This document shows positions 41,295 to 50,582 of a stretch of DNA of 64,000 bases, in pieces (the stretch's first letter is position 1; every line of letters begins with the position of its first letter). Below the pieces are notes generated by a model, which did not search any database, was not told where the DNA came from, and worked only from the letters and a program-made list of their open reading frames with translations. The DNA lies in NCBI RefSeq assembly GCF_026627255.1, contig NZ_JAPNLM010000024.1, positions 62,001 through 126,000 of the forward strand, read 5' to 3'. Made by a program: the position numbers and the translations under genes. The DNA is from Streptomyces antarcticus. Lineage in GTDB: Bacteria > Actinomycetota > Actinomycetes > Streptomycetales > Streptomycetaceae.

Positions 41295-42106
41295 GCACGA
41301 TCGCCGCTGCGGCCACCTCGCTCACCTCCACCGGTGAGGCCGTGCAGTTCTGGATCCTCGGCACCGTCGCCGTCATCGGCGCGCTGGCCACGATCCTGAT
41401 GAAGAAGGCCGTCCACAGTGCGCTGAGCCTGGCCGGGACGATGATCATCCTGGCGGTCTTCTACCTCGCCAACGGGGCGTACTTCCTGGGCGTCGTCCAG
41501 ATCGTCGTCTACACCGGCGCGATCATGATGCTCTTCCTCTTCGTGGTCATGCTCGTCGGCGTCACCGCCGCGGACTCCCTCACGGAGACCATCAAGGGGC
41601 AGCGCTGGCTGGCCGCCCTGTGCGGACTCGGCTTCGGCATCCTGCTGATCGCCGGCATCGGCAACGCCGGGATCACCCACTTCAACGGGCTCGGCCGGGT
41701 CAACTCCGGCGGCCACGTGGAGGGCCTGGCCCAGCTGATCTTCACCAAGTACGTCTTCGCCTTCGAGCTCACCGGCGCGCTGCTGATCACCGCCGCCGTC
41801 GGCGCGATGGTGCTCACCCACCGCGAGCGCACCGAGCGGGCCGCCACGCAGCGCGAGCTCGCCGACCGGCGCGTGCGCGACGGCGTCCAGCTCCCGCCGC
41901 TGCCCGCCCCCGGCGTCTACGCCCGGCACAACGCGGTGGACGTCCCCGGCCTGCTGCCGGACGGCACCCCGTCCGAGCTGACGGTCAACCAGACCCTGCG
42001 GGCCCGCGGTCAGATCCGGGACGTCTCCGGCCAGGCGCTGGACGACCTCAAGGCACTGGAGCAGGCCTCCTCGGAGCGCCTCGGCCGTGAGGAGGCCTCG
42101 AAGTGA
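41291..42106 (+). CDS. nuoJ: NADH-quinone oxidoreductase subunit J
   Basis: A 271-residue membrane subunit (ND6) with five hydrophobic helices. KKAVHSALSLAGTMIILAVF, YLANGAYFLGVVQIVVYTGA (the pi-bulge helix) and IMMLFLFVVMLVGV are conserved. The C-terminal about 90 residues (RERTERAATQRELADRRVRD onward) form a hydrophilic extension. ATG overlaps the nuoI stop; the end overlaps nuoK by 4 bases (GTGA). Confidence 0.96.
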   Translation: MSTIAAAATSLTSTGEAVQFWILGTVAVIGALATILMKKAVHSALSLAGTMIILAVFYLANGAYFLGVVQIVVYTGAIMMLFLFVVMLVGVTAADSLTETIKGQRWLAALCGLGFGILLIAGIGNAGITHFNGLGRVNSGGHVEGLAQLIFTKYVFAFELTGALLITAAVGAMVLTHRERTERAATQRELADRRVRDGVQLPPLPAPGVYARHNAVDVPGLLPDGTPSELTVNQTLRARGQIRDVSGQALDDLKALEQASSERLGREEASK

Positions 42107-42402
42107 ACCCGGTCAACTACCTGTACCTGGCGGCCCTGCTGTTCACCATCGGCGCGGCCGGCGTGCTCATCCGGAAGAACGCGATCGTGCTGTTCATGTG
42201 CGTCGAGCTGATGCTCAACGCCTGCAACCTCGCCTTCGTCGCCTTCTCCCGCATGCACGGCAACCTCGACGGCCAGATCATCGCCTTCTTCACGATGGTC
42301 GTCGCCGCCGCGGAGGTCGTGGTGGGCCTCGCGATCATCGTGTCCCTGTTCCGTACCCGCCACTCGGCCTCGGTCGACGACGCCAGCCTGATGAAGCTGT
42401 AA
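42103..42402 (+). CDS. nuoK: NADH-quinone oxidoreductase subunit K
   Basis: A 99-residue three-helix subunit (ND4L). The two proton-path glutamates are visible in MCVELMLNACNLAF (helix 2) and MVVAAAEVVVGLAIIV (helix 3). Length is exactly typical. It starts within the nuoJ stop and is followed by nuoL after 12 bases. Confidence 0.97.
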   Translation: MNPVNYLYLAALLFTIGAAGVLIRKNAIVLFMCVELMLNACNLAFVAFSRMHGNLDGQIIAFFTMVVAAAEVVVGLAIIVSLFRTRHSASVDDASLMKL

Positions 42403-42414
42403 GGGGCGTTCACC

Positions 42415-44409
42415 GTGGAGAATCTGATTGCGCTGCTGGTGGCGGCGCCCCTGCTCGGAGCGGTGGTGCTGCTCTGCGGCGGCCGGCGCCTCGACAAGAC
42501 CGGCCACTGGATCGGCACGCTGTTCGCGGCCGTGTCCTTCGGCGTCGGGGTCGCCCTCTTCGCCGACATGCTGGGGCGCGGCGCCGAGGACCGCACCCTG
42601 CACCAGTTCCTGTTCAGCTGGATTCCGGTGGAGGGCTTCCAGGCCGACATCGCGTTCCAGCTGGACCAGCTGTCGATGACGTTCGTCCTGCTCATCTCCG
42701 GGGTGGGCACGCTCATCCACGTGTACTCGATCGGGTACATGGAGCACGACGAGCGCCGCCGCCGCTTCTTCGGCTACCTGAACCTGTTCGTCGCGGCGAT
42801 GCTGCTGCTCGTCGTCGCCGACAACTACCTGCTGCTGTACTTCGGCTGGGAGGGCGTCGGCCTCGCCTCGTACCTCCTGATCGGCTTCTGGCAGCACAAG
42901 CCCAGCGCGGCCACCGCCGCGAAGAAGGCCTTCCTGGTCAACCGCGTCGGCGACATCGGCCTGTCGATCGCGATCATGCTGATGTTCACCACGTTCGGCA
43001 CCTTCGCCTTCGGCCCGGTGCTCGGCTCGGTCGGCGCAGAGACATCAGTCGCTGCCGCTCCGGTGTCGGAGGGCACGCTGACGGCGATCGGCCTGATGCT
43101 GCTGCTGGCCGCCTGCGGCAAGTCGGCGCAGGTGCCGCTCCAGTCCTGGCTCGGCGACGCGATGGAGGGCCCGACCCCGGTCTCGGCCCTGATCCACGCC
43201 GCCACCATGGTCACCGCGGGCGTCTACCTGATCGTCCGCTCGGGCGCCATCTTCAACGGGGCGCCCGACGCCCAGCTGGTGGTCACCGTCGTCGGCGCGG
43301 TCACGCTCCTCTTCGGTGCGATCGTCGGTTGCGCGAAGGACGACATCAAGAAGGCCCTCGCGGGCTCGACGATGTCGCAGATCGGCTACATGATCCTCGC
43401 CGCGGGCCTCGGCCCCATCGGTTACGTCTTCGCGATCATGCACCTGGTCACGCACGGCTTCTTCAAGGCCGGCCTGTTCCTCGGCGCGGGTTCCGTGATG
43501 CACGGGATGAACGACGAGGTCGACATGCGCAAGTACGGCGGCCTGCGGAAGTACATGCCGGTCACCTTCGTGACCTTCGGCCTCGGCTACCTGGCGATCA
43601 TCGGCTTCCCCGGCCTGTCCGGCTTCTTCTCCAAGGACATGATCATCGAGGCGGCCTTCGCCAAGGGCGGCACCCAGGGCTGGATCCTCGGCGGGGTCAC
43701 CCTGCTGGGGGCCGGCATCACCGCGTTCTACATGACCCGCGTCATGATCCTCACCTTCTTCGGTGAGAAGCGCTGGCAGCCGACCGCCACCGGCGCGGTG
43801 CAGCAGGACGGGACGACGGCACGTGCCGTGTCCGGTCACGAGCCCGCGGCTTCGCAGCACGGCTCCGGGGAGATGCCGCACCCTCATGAGTCCCCGAAGT
43901 CGATGACCGTCCCCATGGTCGTACTCGCCTTCGGCTCCGTCTTCGCGGGAGGGTTCTTCAGCATCGGGGACCGTTTCGTGAACTGGCTGGAGCCCGTCAC
44001 GGGCTACGCGCACGGCTCCCCGCCGGTCAGCGCCCTGACGGTGACCGCGGCCACCATGGTCGTCCTGGCCGCCGGTGTCGCCATCGCCTGGTCGATGTAC
44101 GGCCGCAGGCCCGTCCCGGTGGTCGCCCCGCGCGGTTCGGTCCTCACCCGGGCCGCCCGCCGGGACCTCTACCAGGACGACTTCAACCACGCCGTGCTGG
44201 TGCGCGGCGGGGAGCACCTGACCCGTTCCCTCGTGTACGTGGACCACAGCCTGGTCGACGGAGTGGTCAACGGGACGGCCGCCGGCGTCGGCGGGCTGTC
44301 GGGCCGGCTGCGCAAGCTCCAGAACGGCTACGCCCGCAGCTACGCGGTCTCGATGTTCGGGGGCACGGCGATCCTGATCGCCGCGACCCTGCTGATGAGG
44401 GCGGTGTGA
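42415..44409 (+). CDS. nuoL: NADH-quinone oxidoreductase subunit L
   Basis: A 664-residue antiporter-like proton-pumping subunit (ND5). LYFGWEGVGLASYLLIGFW holds the key helix-5 Glu. PLQSWLGDAMEGPTPVSALI, HAATMVTAGVYLIVRS and KDDIKKALAGSTMSQIGYM hold the Lys/His relay. The C-terminal region should include the long lateral helix. A GTG start is 12 bases after nuoK with AGGGGCG upstream. One base separates its stop from nuoM. Confidence 0.97.
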   Translation: MENLIALLVAAPLLGAVVLLCGGRRLDKTGHWIGTLFAAVSFGVGVALFADMLGRGAEDRTLHQFLFSWIPVEGFQADIAFQLDQLSMTFVLLISGVGTLIHVYSIGYMEHDERRRRFFGYLNLFVAAMLLLVVADNYLLLYFGWEGVGLASYLLIGFWQHKPSAATAAKKAFLVNRVGDIGLSIAIMLMFTTFGTFAFGPVLGSVGAETSVAAAPVSEGTLTAIGLMLLLAACGKSAQVPLQSWLGDAMEGPTPVSALIHAATMVTAGVYLIVRSGAIFNGAPDAQLVVTVVGAVTLLFGAIVGCAKDDIKKALAGSTMSQIGYMILAAGLGPIGYVFAIMHLVTHGFFKAGLFLGAGSVMHGMNDEVDMRKYGGLRKYMPVTFVTFGLGYLAIIGFPGLSGFFSKDMIIEAAFAKGGTQGWILGGVTLLGAGITAFYMTRVMILTFFGEKRWQPTATGAVQQDGTTARAVSGHEPAASQHGSGEMPHPHESPKSMTVPMVVLAFGSVFAGGFFSIGDRFVNWLEPVTGYAHGSPPVSALTVTAATMVVLAAGVAIAWSMYGRRPVPVVAPRGSVLTRAARRDLYQDDFNHAVLVRGGEHLTRSLVYVDHSLVDGVVNGTAAGVGGLSGRLRKLQNGYARSYAVSMFGGTAILIAATLLMRAV

Positions 44410-44410
44410 G

Positions 44411-46012
44411 ATGAATTTCCCGCTTCTGACGGTGACGGCGGCGCTGCCCGCGGTCGGCGCGATCCTCACGGCGGCCGTTCCGGCCGCCCGCAGGACGCTC
44501 GCCAAGTGGCTCGCGCTGCTGTTCTCGCTGGCGACCCTGGCCCTGGCCGTGCTCGTGGCGATCCGCTTCGAGCCCGGCGGAGACCGCTACCAGCTGACCG
44601 AGTCCCGCGCCTGGATCGCCGACTTCGGCGTCCGCTACGAGCTAGGGGTCGACGGCATCGGGGTGGTGCTCATCGCGCTCACCGCGCTGCTGATCCCCTT
44701 CGTGATCGCGGCCGGCTGGAACGACGCCGACCCCCTCGAGACGCACTCGTCCCGCTGGCGGCCGACGCAGGGCTTCTTCGCCCTGATCCTGCTGGTCGAG
44801 GCGATGGTGATCATCTCCTTCGAGGCCACCGACGTCTTCCTCTTCTACATCTTCTTCGAAGCCATGCTCATCCCGATGTACTTCCTCATCGGCGGCTTCG
44901 GCGACCGGGCGCACTCGGGATCCGACGAGAACGCGGCCGCGCAGCGCTCGTACGCGGCGGTCAAGTTCCTCCTCTACAACCTGGCCGGCGGCCTGATCAT
45001 GCTGGCCGCCGTCATCGGGCTCTACGTGGTCGCCGGGAACTTCTCGCTCCAGGAGATCACCGCCGCCCGCGCCGCGGGCACGCTCGACATGGCGACCAAC
45101 ACCGAGCGGTGGCTGTTCCTCGGCTTCTTCTTCGCCTTCGCGGTGAAGGCCCCGCTGTGGCCGCTGCACACCTGGCTGCCGAACGCGATGGGCGAGGCCA
45201 CCGCCCCGGTCGCCGTACTGATCACCGCGGTCGTCGACAAGGTCGGCACCTTCGCGATGCTCCGCTTCTGCCTCGGGCTCTTCCCCGAGGCCAGCAAGTG
45301 GGCCACGCCGGTGATCCTGGTCCTGGCCCTGATCAGCATCGTCTACGGCGCGCTGGTCGCGGTCGGCCAGCGGGACATCAAGCGGCTGGTCGCGTACGCC
45401 TCGATCTCGCACTTCGGCTTCATCGTCCTGGGCATCTTCGCGATGACCTCCCAGGGCCAGTCCGGGGCGACGCTCTACATGGTCAACCACGGGATCTCGA
45501 CGGCGGCACTGATGCTGGTGGCCGGGTTCCTGATCTCGCGGCGCGGTTCGCGGCTCATCGCCGACTACGGAGGCGTCCAGAAGGTGGCCCCCGTCCTCGC
45601 CGGCACCTTCCTGATCGGCGGCCTCGCCACCCTCTCGCTGCCGGGCCTGGCGCCCTTCGTCAGCGAGTTCCTGGTCCTGGTCGGGACGTTCTCCCGGTAC
45701 CCGGTCGTCGGCATCATCGCCACCACCGGCATCGTGCTGGCCGCGCTCTACACGCTGGTGCTCTACCAGCGCACGATGACCGGTCCCGTGAAGGAGGAGG
45801 TCCGCACCATGCCGGACCTGCACCTGCGCGAGGTGCTGGTGGTCGCGCCGCTGATCGTGCTGCTGATCGGGCTGGGCGTCTACCCGAAGCCGCTGACCGA
45901 CATCGTCAACCCGGCGGTGCAGCACACCATGTCCGACGTGAAGCAGACGGACCCGGCGCCCGAAGTGGCCGTCGAGGCCGTGCCTGCGAAGAATGGGGAG
46001 GCGGCCAAGTGA
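44411..46012 (+). CDS. nuoM: NADH-quinone oxidoreductase subunit M
   Basis: A 533-residue antiporter-like subunit (ND4). IFFEAMLIPMYFLIG carries the helix-5 Glu, and FAVKAPLWPLHTWLPNA then AVLITAVVDKVGTF carry the pump Lys/His residues. RDIKRLVAYASISHFGFI and a C-terminal PLIVLLIGLGVYPKP complete the family pattern. It overlaps nuoN by 4 bases (GTGA). Confidence 0.97.
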   Translation: MNFPLLTVTAALPAVGAILTAAVPAARRTLAKWLALLFSLATLALAVLVAIRFEPGGDRYQLTESRAWIADFGVRYELGVDGIGVVLIALTALLIPFVIAAGWNDADPLETHSSRWRPTQGFFALILLVEAMVIISFEATDVFLFYIFFEAMLIPMYFLIGGFGDRAHSGSDENAAAQRSYAAVKFLLYNLAGGLIMLAAVIGLYVVAGNFSLQEITAARAAGTLDMATNTERWLFLGFFFAFAVKAPLWPLHTWLPNAMGEATAPVAVLITAVVDKVGTFAMLRFCLGLFPEASKWATPVILVLALISIVYGALVAVGQRDIKRLVAYASISHFGFIVLGIFAMTSQGQSGATLYMVNHGISTAALMLVAGFLISRRGSRLIADYGGVQKVAPVLAGTFLIGGLATLSLPGLAPFVSEFLVLVGTFSRYPVVGIIATTGIVLAALYTLVLYQRTMTGPVKEEVRTMPDLHLREVLVVAPLIVLLIGLGVYPKPLTDIVNPAVQHTMSDVKQTDPAPEVAVEAVPAKNGEAAK

Positions 46013-47664
46013 GTACCGTGACTGCTGCCCAGGGTCTGTGGACGCTGGCGGCCGAGGGGCCGGTCGACCGGATCCCGACGCCGGTCATCGAGTACGCGCA
46101 GCTCGCGCCCACGCTGATCGTGCTGGGCGCGGCGATCCTCGGAGTCCTCGTCGAGGCCTTCGTGCCACGCAAGTCCCGTTACTACGTGCAGGTGTTCCTC
46201 GCCGTCGCCGCGCTGGCGTCCGCCTTCGCGGCGGTCGTCGGCCTCGCCGCTGGCGGGTACGGGAGCACCAAGGCGCAGGTCGCCGCCATGGGCGCCATCG
46301 CCGTGGACGGCCCGGCGCTGTTCCTCCAGGGGACCATCCTGCTGGCCTCGATCGTGGCCGTGTTCACCTTCGCCGAGCGGCGGCTCGACCCGGAGGCCCA
46401 CGGCAGCCGGGTGGATTCCTTCGCCGCCCAGGCGGCGTCCGTACCGGGCAGCGAGAGCGAGAAGGCCGCCGTGAAGGCGGGCTTCACCACCACCGAGGTC
46501 TACCCGCTGGCGCTGTTCGCGGTCGCCGGAATGCTGATCTTCCCGGCGGCCAACGACCTGCTGACGCTGTTCATCGCGCTGGAGGTCTTCTCCCTCCCGC
46601 TCTACCTGCTCTGCGCCGTCGCCCGCCGCCACCGGCTGATGTCGCAGGAGGCCGCGGTGAAGTACTTCCTGCTGGGAGCCTTCTCCTCCGCCTTCCTCCT
46701 GTTCGGCATCGCGCTGCTCTACGGGTACGCGGGCTCGGTCTCGTACGCCGTGATCGCCGACGTGGTCGACGGTACGGTCACCAAGATCGACCCGGCGCTG
46801 GCCTCCACCATGGGCAACGACGCGCTGCTGCTGATCGGCGGCGCGCTGATCCTGATGGGCCTGCTCTTCAAGGTCGGCGCGGTCCCCTTCCACATGTGGA
46901 CCCCGGACGTCTACCAGGGCGCCCCGACCCCGGTCACCGGCTTCATGGCCGCGGCGACGAAGGTGGCCGCCTTCGGCGCCCTCCTGCGCCTCCTCTACGT
47001 GGTCCTGCCGGGCCTGCGCTGGGACTGGCGGCCGGTGATGTGGGGCGTCGCGATCGTGACGATGCTGGCGGGCGCGGTGATCGCCGTGACCCAGACGGAC
47101 GTCAAGCGGCTGCTGGCGTACTCCTCGATCGCGCACGCGGGCTTCATCCTGGCCGGTGTCATCGCGACCTCGGCGGAGGGCGTCAAGTCCGTCCTGTTCT
47201 ACCTGGGTGCGTACTCCTTCGTGACGATCGGCGCCTTCGCGGTGGTCACGCTGGTGCGCGACGCGGGCGGCGAGGCCACGCACCTGTCCAAGTGGGCCGG
47301 TCTGGGGCGGCGTTCGCCGCTGACGGCGGCGGTCTTCGCCGTGTTCCTGCTGGCCTTCGCCGGCATCCCGCTGACGTCCGGCTTCTCCGGGAAGTTCGCC
47401 GTGTTCAAGGCGGCCGCGGAGAGCGGCGCGGGGGCGCTGGTCGTGGTGGGCGTCATCTCGTCCGCCATCGCCGCGTTCTTCTACGTCCGGGTGATCGTGC
47501 TGATGTTCTTCAGCGAGCCGAAGGCCGACGGCCCGACGGTGGCCGTGCCCTCGCCGCTGACGATGACCACCATCGCGGTGGGCGTCGCGGTCACGCTGGT
47601 GCTGGGCGTGGCCCCGCAGTACTTCCTGGAACTGGCCGGGCAGGCGAGCACGTTCGTCCGCTGA
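46009..47664 (+). CDS. nuoN: NADH-quinone oxidoreductase subunit N
   Basis: A 551-residue antiporter-like subunit (ND2), the last gene of the operon. LFIALEVFSLPLYLLCA, KVGAVPFHMWTPDVYQGAP, TDVKRLLAYSSIAHAGFI and a late GVAPQYFLELAG match the family. An extramembrane insertion of about 40 residues (AHGSRVDSFAAQAASV) follows helix 3. A TTCG-loop terminator lies 17 bases after the stop, closing the nuo transcript. Confidence 0.97.
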   Translation: MSTVTAAQGLWTLAAEGPVDRIPTPVIEYAQLAPTLIVLGAAILGVLVEAFVPRKSRYYVQVFLAVAALASAFAAVVGLAAGGYGSTKAQVAAMGAIAVDGPALFLQGTILLASIVAVFTFAERRLDPEAHGSRVDSFAAQAASVPGSESEKAAVKAGFTTTEVYPLALFAVAGMLIFPAANDLLTLFIALEVFSLPLYLLCAVARRHRLMSQEAAVKYFLLGAFSSAFLLFGIALLYGYAGSVSYAVIADVVDGTVTKIDPALASTMGNDALLLIGGALILMGLLFKVGAVPFHMWTPDVYQGAPTPVTGFMAAATKVAAFGALLRLLYVVLPGLRWDWRPVMWGVAIVTMLAGAVIAVTQTDVKRLLAYSSIAHAGFILAGVIATSAEGVKSVLFYLGAYSFVTIGAFAVVTLVRDAGGEATHLSKWAGLGRRSPLTAAVFAVFLLAFAGIPLTSGFSGKFAVFKAAAESGAGALVVVGVISSAIAAFFYVRVIVLMFFSEPKADGPTVAVPSPLTMTTIAVGVAVTLVLGVAPQYFLELAGQASTFVR

Positions 47665-47680
47665 CCCGTCCCGGTACGGC

Positions 47681-47716
47681 GCAGGGCCCGGCCCCCTTCG
47701 GGGGGCCGGGCCCTGC
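47681..47716. terminator. nuo operon terminator, 16-bp stem with TTCG loop
   Basis: Bases 47681-47696 (GCAGGGCCCGGCCCCC) pair perfectly with 47701-47716 around TTCG, giving the very stable C(UUCG)G tetraloop. It sits between convergent nuoN and the Uma2 gene and may act both ways. Confidence 0.88.
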
Positions 47717-47731
47717 GGCCTACCCGGGGTC

Positions 47732-48319
47732 CTACTCGGGGCGCTTGCGCTTCGGCGTGATGGCGCCGAGGTCCAGATCGACGGGAAAGGGCACGGAGAC
47801 CTTCAGCCGGTCGTGGAAGATCCCGGTGGCGACGTACTTCCGGGTGGCGGGATCGAGCTCGTAGACGTAGACCACGGCCCGGCCGTCCGTGTTCTCGGCC
47901 CGCCAGAAGTGGGGGATTCCGGCCCGTGCGTACTTCACGGGTTTGGTCTCGCGGTCGCGGCCGACGGACTCGGGGGACACGACTTCGATCGCGAGCAGGA
48001 CCGCATCGGCGGGCAGGCGCGTCTGGGCCAGGTCGCCGACGGCATCGTCACGGCAGACGATGACGTCGGGTTCGGGCCGGTTGCTCCGGTCGATGTCGAT
48101 GGTGAACTCCCGGAGTACCTCCAGGCCTTCCGGGACCAGCGACTGGAGTCCCCAGTTGAAGAAGTCCACAGCGCGCGAATGGAACAGGGTCTGCGGACTC
48201 ACGAAGATCAGGCTCCCGTCGATCAGCTCCGTGTGCGGAGGCAGATGCGGAAGCGTGTCCAGGTCGTCGGCAGTCCAGCCGCCCGGCGGGGGGATCGGCC
48301 AGCTGTGTTCCGGGTTCAT
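47732..48319 (-). CDS. Uma2-family endonuclease-like protein
   Basis: A 195-residue protein of the Uma2/DUF820 family, a PD-(D/E)xK restriction-like fold abundant in cyanobacteria and streptomycetes. ELIDGSLIFVSPQTLFHSRA, a central RPEPDVIVCRDDA (the PD motif) and AIEVVSPESVGRDRETKPVK (the E-x-K half) are visible, then YARAGIPHFWRAE. The ATG at 48319 has GGGAG about 6 bases upstream; an ATG at 48331 is in frame and may be used instead. The biological role of these solitary copies is unknown. Confidence 0.85.
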   Translation of the reverse strand: MNPEHSWPIPPPGGWTADDLDTLPHLPPHTELIDGSLIFVSPQTLFHSRAVDFFNWGLQSLVPEGLEVLREFTIDIDRSNRPEPDVIVCRDDAVGDLAQTRLPADAVLLAIEVVSPESVGRDRETKPVKYARAGIPHFWRAENTDGRAVVYVYELDPATRKYVATGIFHDRLKVSVPFPVDLDLGAITPKRKRPE

Positions 48320-48440
48320 CAGTGCTCCCATGAGCCGGAGTCTCGCGAGTGCCGCCAGCGTATCGCCGGGGATCCGCGCATCACCGTCCTTGCGGGTGAG
48401 TCATATGCGGGAGGCACTTGACGTCCTCGGTCGGTGCGGG

Positions 48441-49046
48441 CTAGTGCCCGTGCGCGTGTGCGGAGCCGCCCGCCGCCGGGGTCTTCTTCGGGCAGGTCAG
48501 CGCGGGGTTCCAATTGTGGAAGCGGCCGGCCGGGTTCTTCTTGTACGCCCACATGTGCAGGTCGTAGTGCTTGGGCATGCCCGCCCAGTGGCCGGGCATG
48601 GGCCCGTCGAACGGAAGCCCGAACATGCTCGGCCGGTCGCCGGCGGTCTTCAGGTCCTGGTCCCCGTCGGTCGCCATCCACTCCACGGTCTGGAGCGTGC
48701 GGCGGCCGTGGCGGTCCTTCTCGGAGCTGTAGAGGAGCGCGGTGGGCTTCGCGGGGTCCATGGAGCCCCAGTTGGCCTGCTTGACGTAGTGGTAGCCCAT
48801 GGCGCCGACGCCGAACGGGTTGGTCATACAGGTCTGGCCCTTCGGGACGTACCCGTCCCTGAGCGCGGTGCGCTCGTCCACGTACCTGGCCGTCGCCCGG
48901 ATCGCCGTCGCCATGTCCTTCATCGCCCTGGGGTTCCGCGGGTCGGGCGCCGGCCCCTCGACGCCGTGGGCCGGGGCCACGGCGGTCAGGCCGAGCGACA
49001 CGGTGGCGGCGCAGGCGAGAACGGCCTTCAGGCTGCGTACGGGCAT
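48441..49046 (-). CDS. Hypothetical secreted protein with His-rich end
   Basis: A 201-residue exported protein: signal peptide about residues 1-28 (LKAVLACAATVSLGLTAVAPAHG). The mature part contains TARYVDERTALRDGYVP, CMTNPFGVGAMGYHYVKQAN, PTALLYSSEKDRHGRRTLQ and MPGHWAGMPKHYDLHMWAYK. The family resembles widespread secreted proteins of unknown function with conserved His, Met and Trp, and two Cys probably form a disulfide. The C-terminus ends AHAHGH. Metal binding is a reasonable guess only. A good GGAGGAG precedes the ATG. Confidence 0.72.
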   Translation of the reverse strand: MPVRSLKAVLACAATVSLGLTAVAPAHGVEGPAPDPRNPRAMKDMATAIRATARYVDERTALRDGYVPKGQTCMTNPFGVGAMGYHYVKQANWGSMDPAKPTALLYSSEKDRHGRRTLQTVEWMATDGDQDLKTAGDRPSMFGLPFDGPMPGHWAGMPKHYDLHMWAYKKNPAGRFHNWNPALTCPKKTPAAGGSAHAHGH

Positions 49047-49123
49047 GGCGGCTCCTCCGGTGGGGGTACGGGGTACGGGTTACCGATCCGTCCGCCCACC
49101 ATCCCGGCCCCCCGCGCGCGGCG

Positions 49124-49159
49124 CACGCGGGCCGCACCCAAAGGGGTGCGGCCCGCGTG
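49124..49159. terminator. 16-bp hairpin between fahA and the secreted-protein gene
   Basis: CACGCGGGCCGCACCC (49124-49139) pairs perfectly with 49144-49159 around AAAG. It lies downstream of fahA on the minus strand and upstream of the secreted-protein start. Confidence 0.75.
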
Positions 49160-49217
49160 ACGGGGCGTCGGGTGAGGGGGCGTCGGGTGCCGTGCGGCCC
49201 GCGCCGCCCGCCTCCCG

Positions 49218-50441
49218 CTAGCGGGAGGCGGTGATGCGGCCCGTGACCTCGCCGAGGCCCACGCGGGTGCCGTCGGGGCCCGGGGCCCAGGCGGTGAGGG
49301 TGACGGTGTCGCCGTCCTCCAGGAACGTCCGCTTGCCGTCGGCGAGTTCGATGGCGTCGCGGCCGTTCCAGGTGAGCTCCAGCAGGGAGCCGCGCTGGTC
49401 CACGTCCGGGCCGCTGACGGTGCCGGAGCCGTAGACGTCGCCGGTGCGCAGGGAGGCGCCGTTGACGGTCATGTGGGCGAGCTGCTGGGCGGCCGTCCAG
49501 TACATCGAGGCGAACGGCGGCCGCGAGACCTCCTGCCCGTTGATGGAGACGGTGAGGTGCAGGTCGAAGCCGCCGGGCCGGTCGCTGCCCGCGTCGTCGA
49601 GGTAGGGCAGGAGCGGGAAGTCCCGGGCCGGAGGGGCGACGCGGGCGGCGTCCAGGGCCTCCAGCGGGGTGACCCAGGCGGAGACGGAGGTGGCGAAGGA
49701 CTTGCCGAGGAACGGGCCGAGCGGCACGTACTCCCAGGCCTGCACGTCGCGCGCCGACCAGTCGTTGAGGAGGAAGAGACCGAAGACGTGGTCCTCGAAC
49801 TCGCCCAGCGCCACCGGGCGGCCCAGCTCCGAGGGGGCGCCGACGACGAAGCCCACCTCGGCCTCGATGTCGAGCTTGACCGACGGGCCGAACACGGGCG
49901 CCGGGTCGGACGGGGCCTTGCGCTGCCCCGAGGGCCGTACGACGTCCGTGCCGGAGACGACGATCGTGCCCGAGCGGCCGTGGTAACCGATCGGCAGGTG
50001 CTTCCAGTTCGGGGTCAGCGCGTCCCCGTCCGGGCGGAAGATCTTCCCGACGTTGGTGGCGTGGTGCTCGCTGGCGTAGAAGTCGACGTAGTCGGCGACC
50101 TCGTACGGCAGGTGCAGCTCGACCGCGTCCAGGGACAGCAGGTGCGGCTCCACGGCCGGGCGGTGGCCGGGGTCGGTGACCCACGCGGTCAGCGCGCGGC
50201 GCACGTCGCGCCAGGCGGTGCGCCCGGCGGCCAGCAGCGGGTTGAGGGAGGGCTGCCCGAGCAGTCCGGCGTACGGGGAGCCGAGCGCGGCGGCGGCCGC
50301 CCCCGCGTCGAGCACGTGCCCGCCGATGCGCACACCGATCCGGCGGCGGCTCTCCCCGGCGGTCGAGAAGACGCCGTAGGGGAGGTTGTGCGGCCCGAAC
50401 GGGTCGCCCTCGGGGACATCGAGGGGGCTCTGCTGGGGCAT
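49218..50441 (-). CDS. fahA: Fumarylacetoacetase
   Basis: A 407-residue enzyme that splits fumarylacetoacetate to fumarate and acetoacetate, the last step of tyrosine/homogentisate breakdown. SPLDVPEGDPFGPHNLPYGV, DFYASEHHATNVGKIFRPD, HLPIGYHGRSGTIVVSG, EAEVGFVVG (metal Glu residues) and NDWSARDVQAWEYVPLGPF are diagnostic. Length is close to other bacterial FAHs. No other tyrosine-degradation gene is adjacent; it is divergent from the HAD phosphatase. The stop codon lies inside a perfect 22-bp palindrome. Confidence 0.95.
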   Translation of the reverse strand: MPQQSPLDVPEGDPFGPHNLPYGVFSTAGESRRRIGVRIGGHVLDAGAAAAALGSPYAGLLGQPSLNPLLAAGRTAWRDVRRALTAWVTDPGHRPAVEPHLLSLDAVELHLPYEVADYVDFYASEHHATNVGKIFRPDGDALTPNWKHLPIGYHGRSGTIVVSGTDVVRPSGQRKAPSDPAPVFGPSVKLDIEAEVGFVVGAPSELGRPVALGEFEDHVFGLFLLNDWSARDVQAWEYVPLGPFLGKSFATSVSAWVTPLEALDAARVAPPARDFPLLPYLDDAGSDRPGGFDLHLTVSINGQEVSRPPFASMYWTAAQQLAHMTVNGASLRTGDVYGSGTVSGPDVDQRGSLLELTWNGRDAIELADGKRTFLEDGDTVTLTAWAPGPDGTRVGLGEVTGRITASR

Positions 50442-50582
50442 GGGGTGCTGCCTCGCTTTCGACGCGGTCCGGGGGTGTCCCGGGGGCTGGCTGACACGTT
50501 ACGTGGCTGATGATGCCTGCGGGAGGCCGGATTCGGGCGCTATTTGTAGGACTTGTCCAACGGGGTCCGTATCCTTGGCGCC

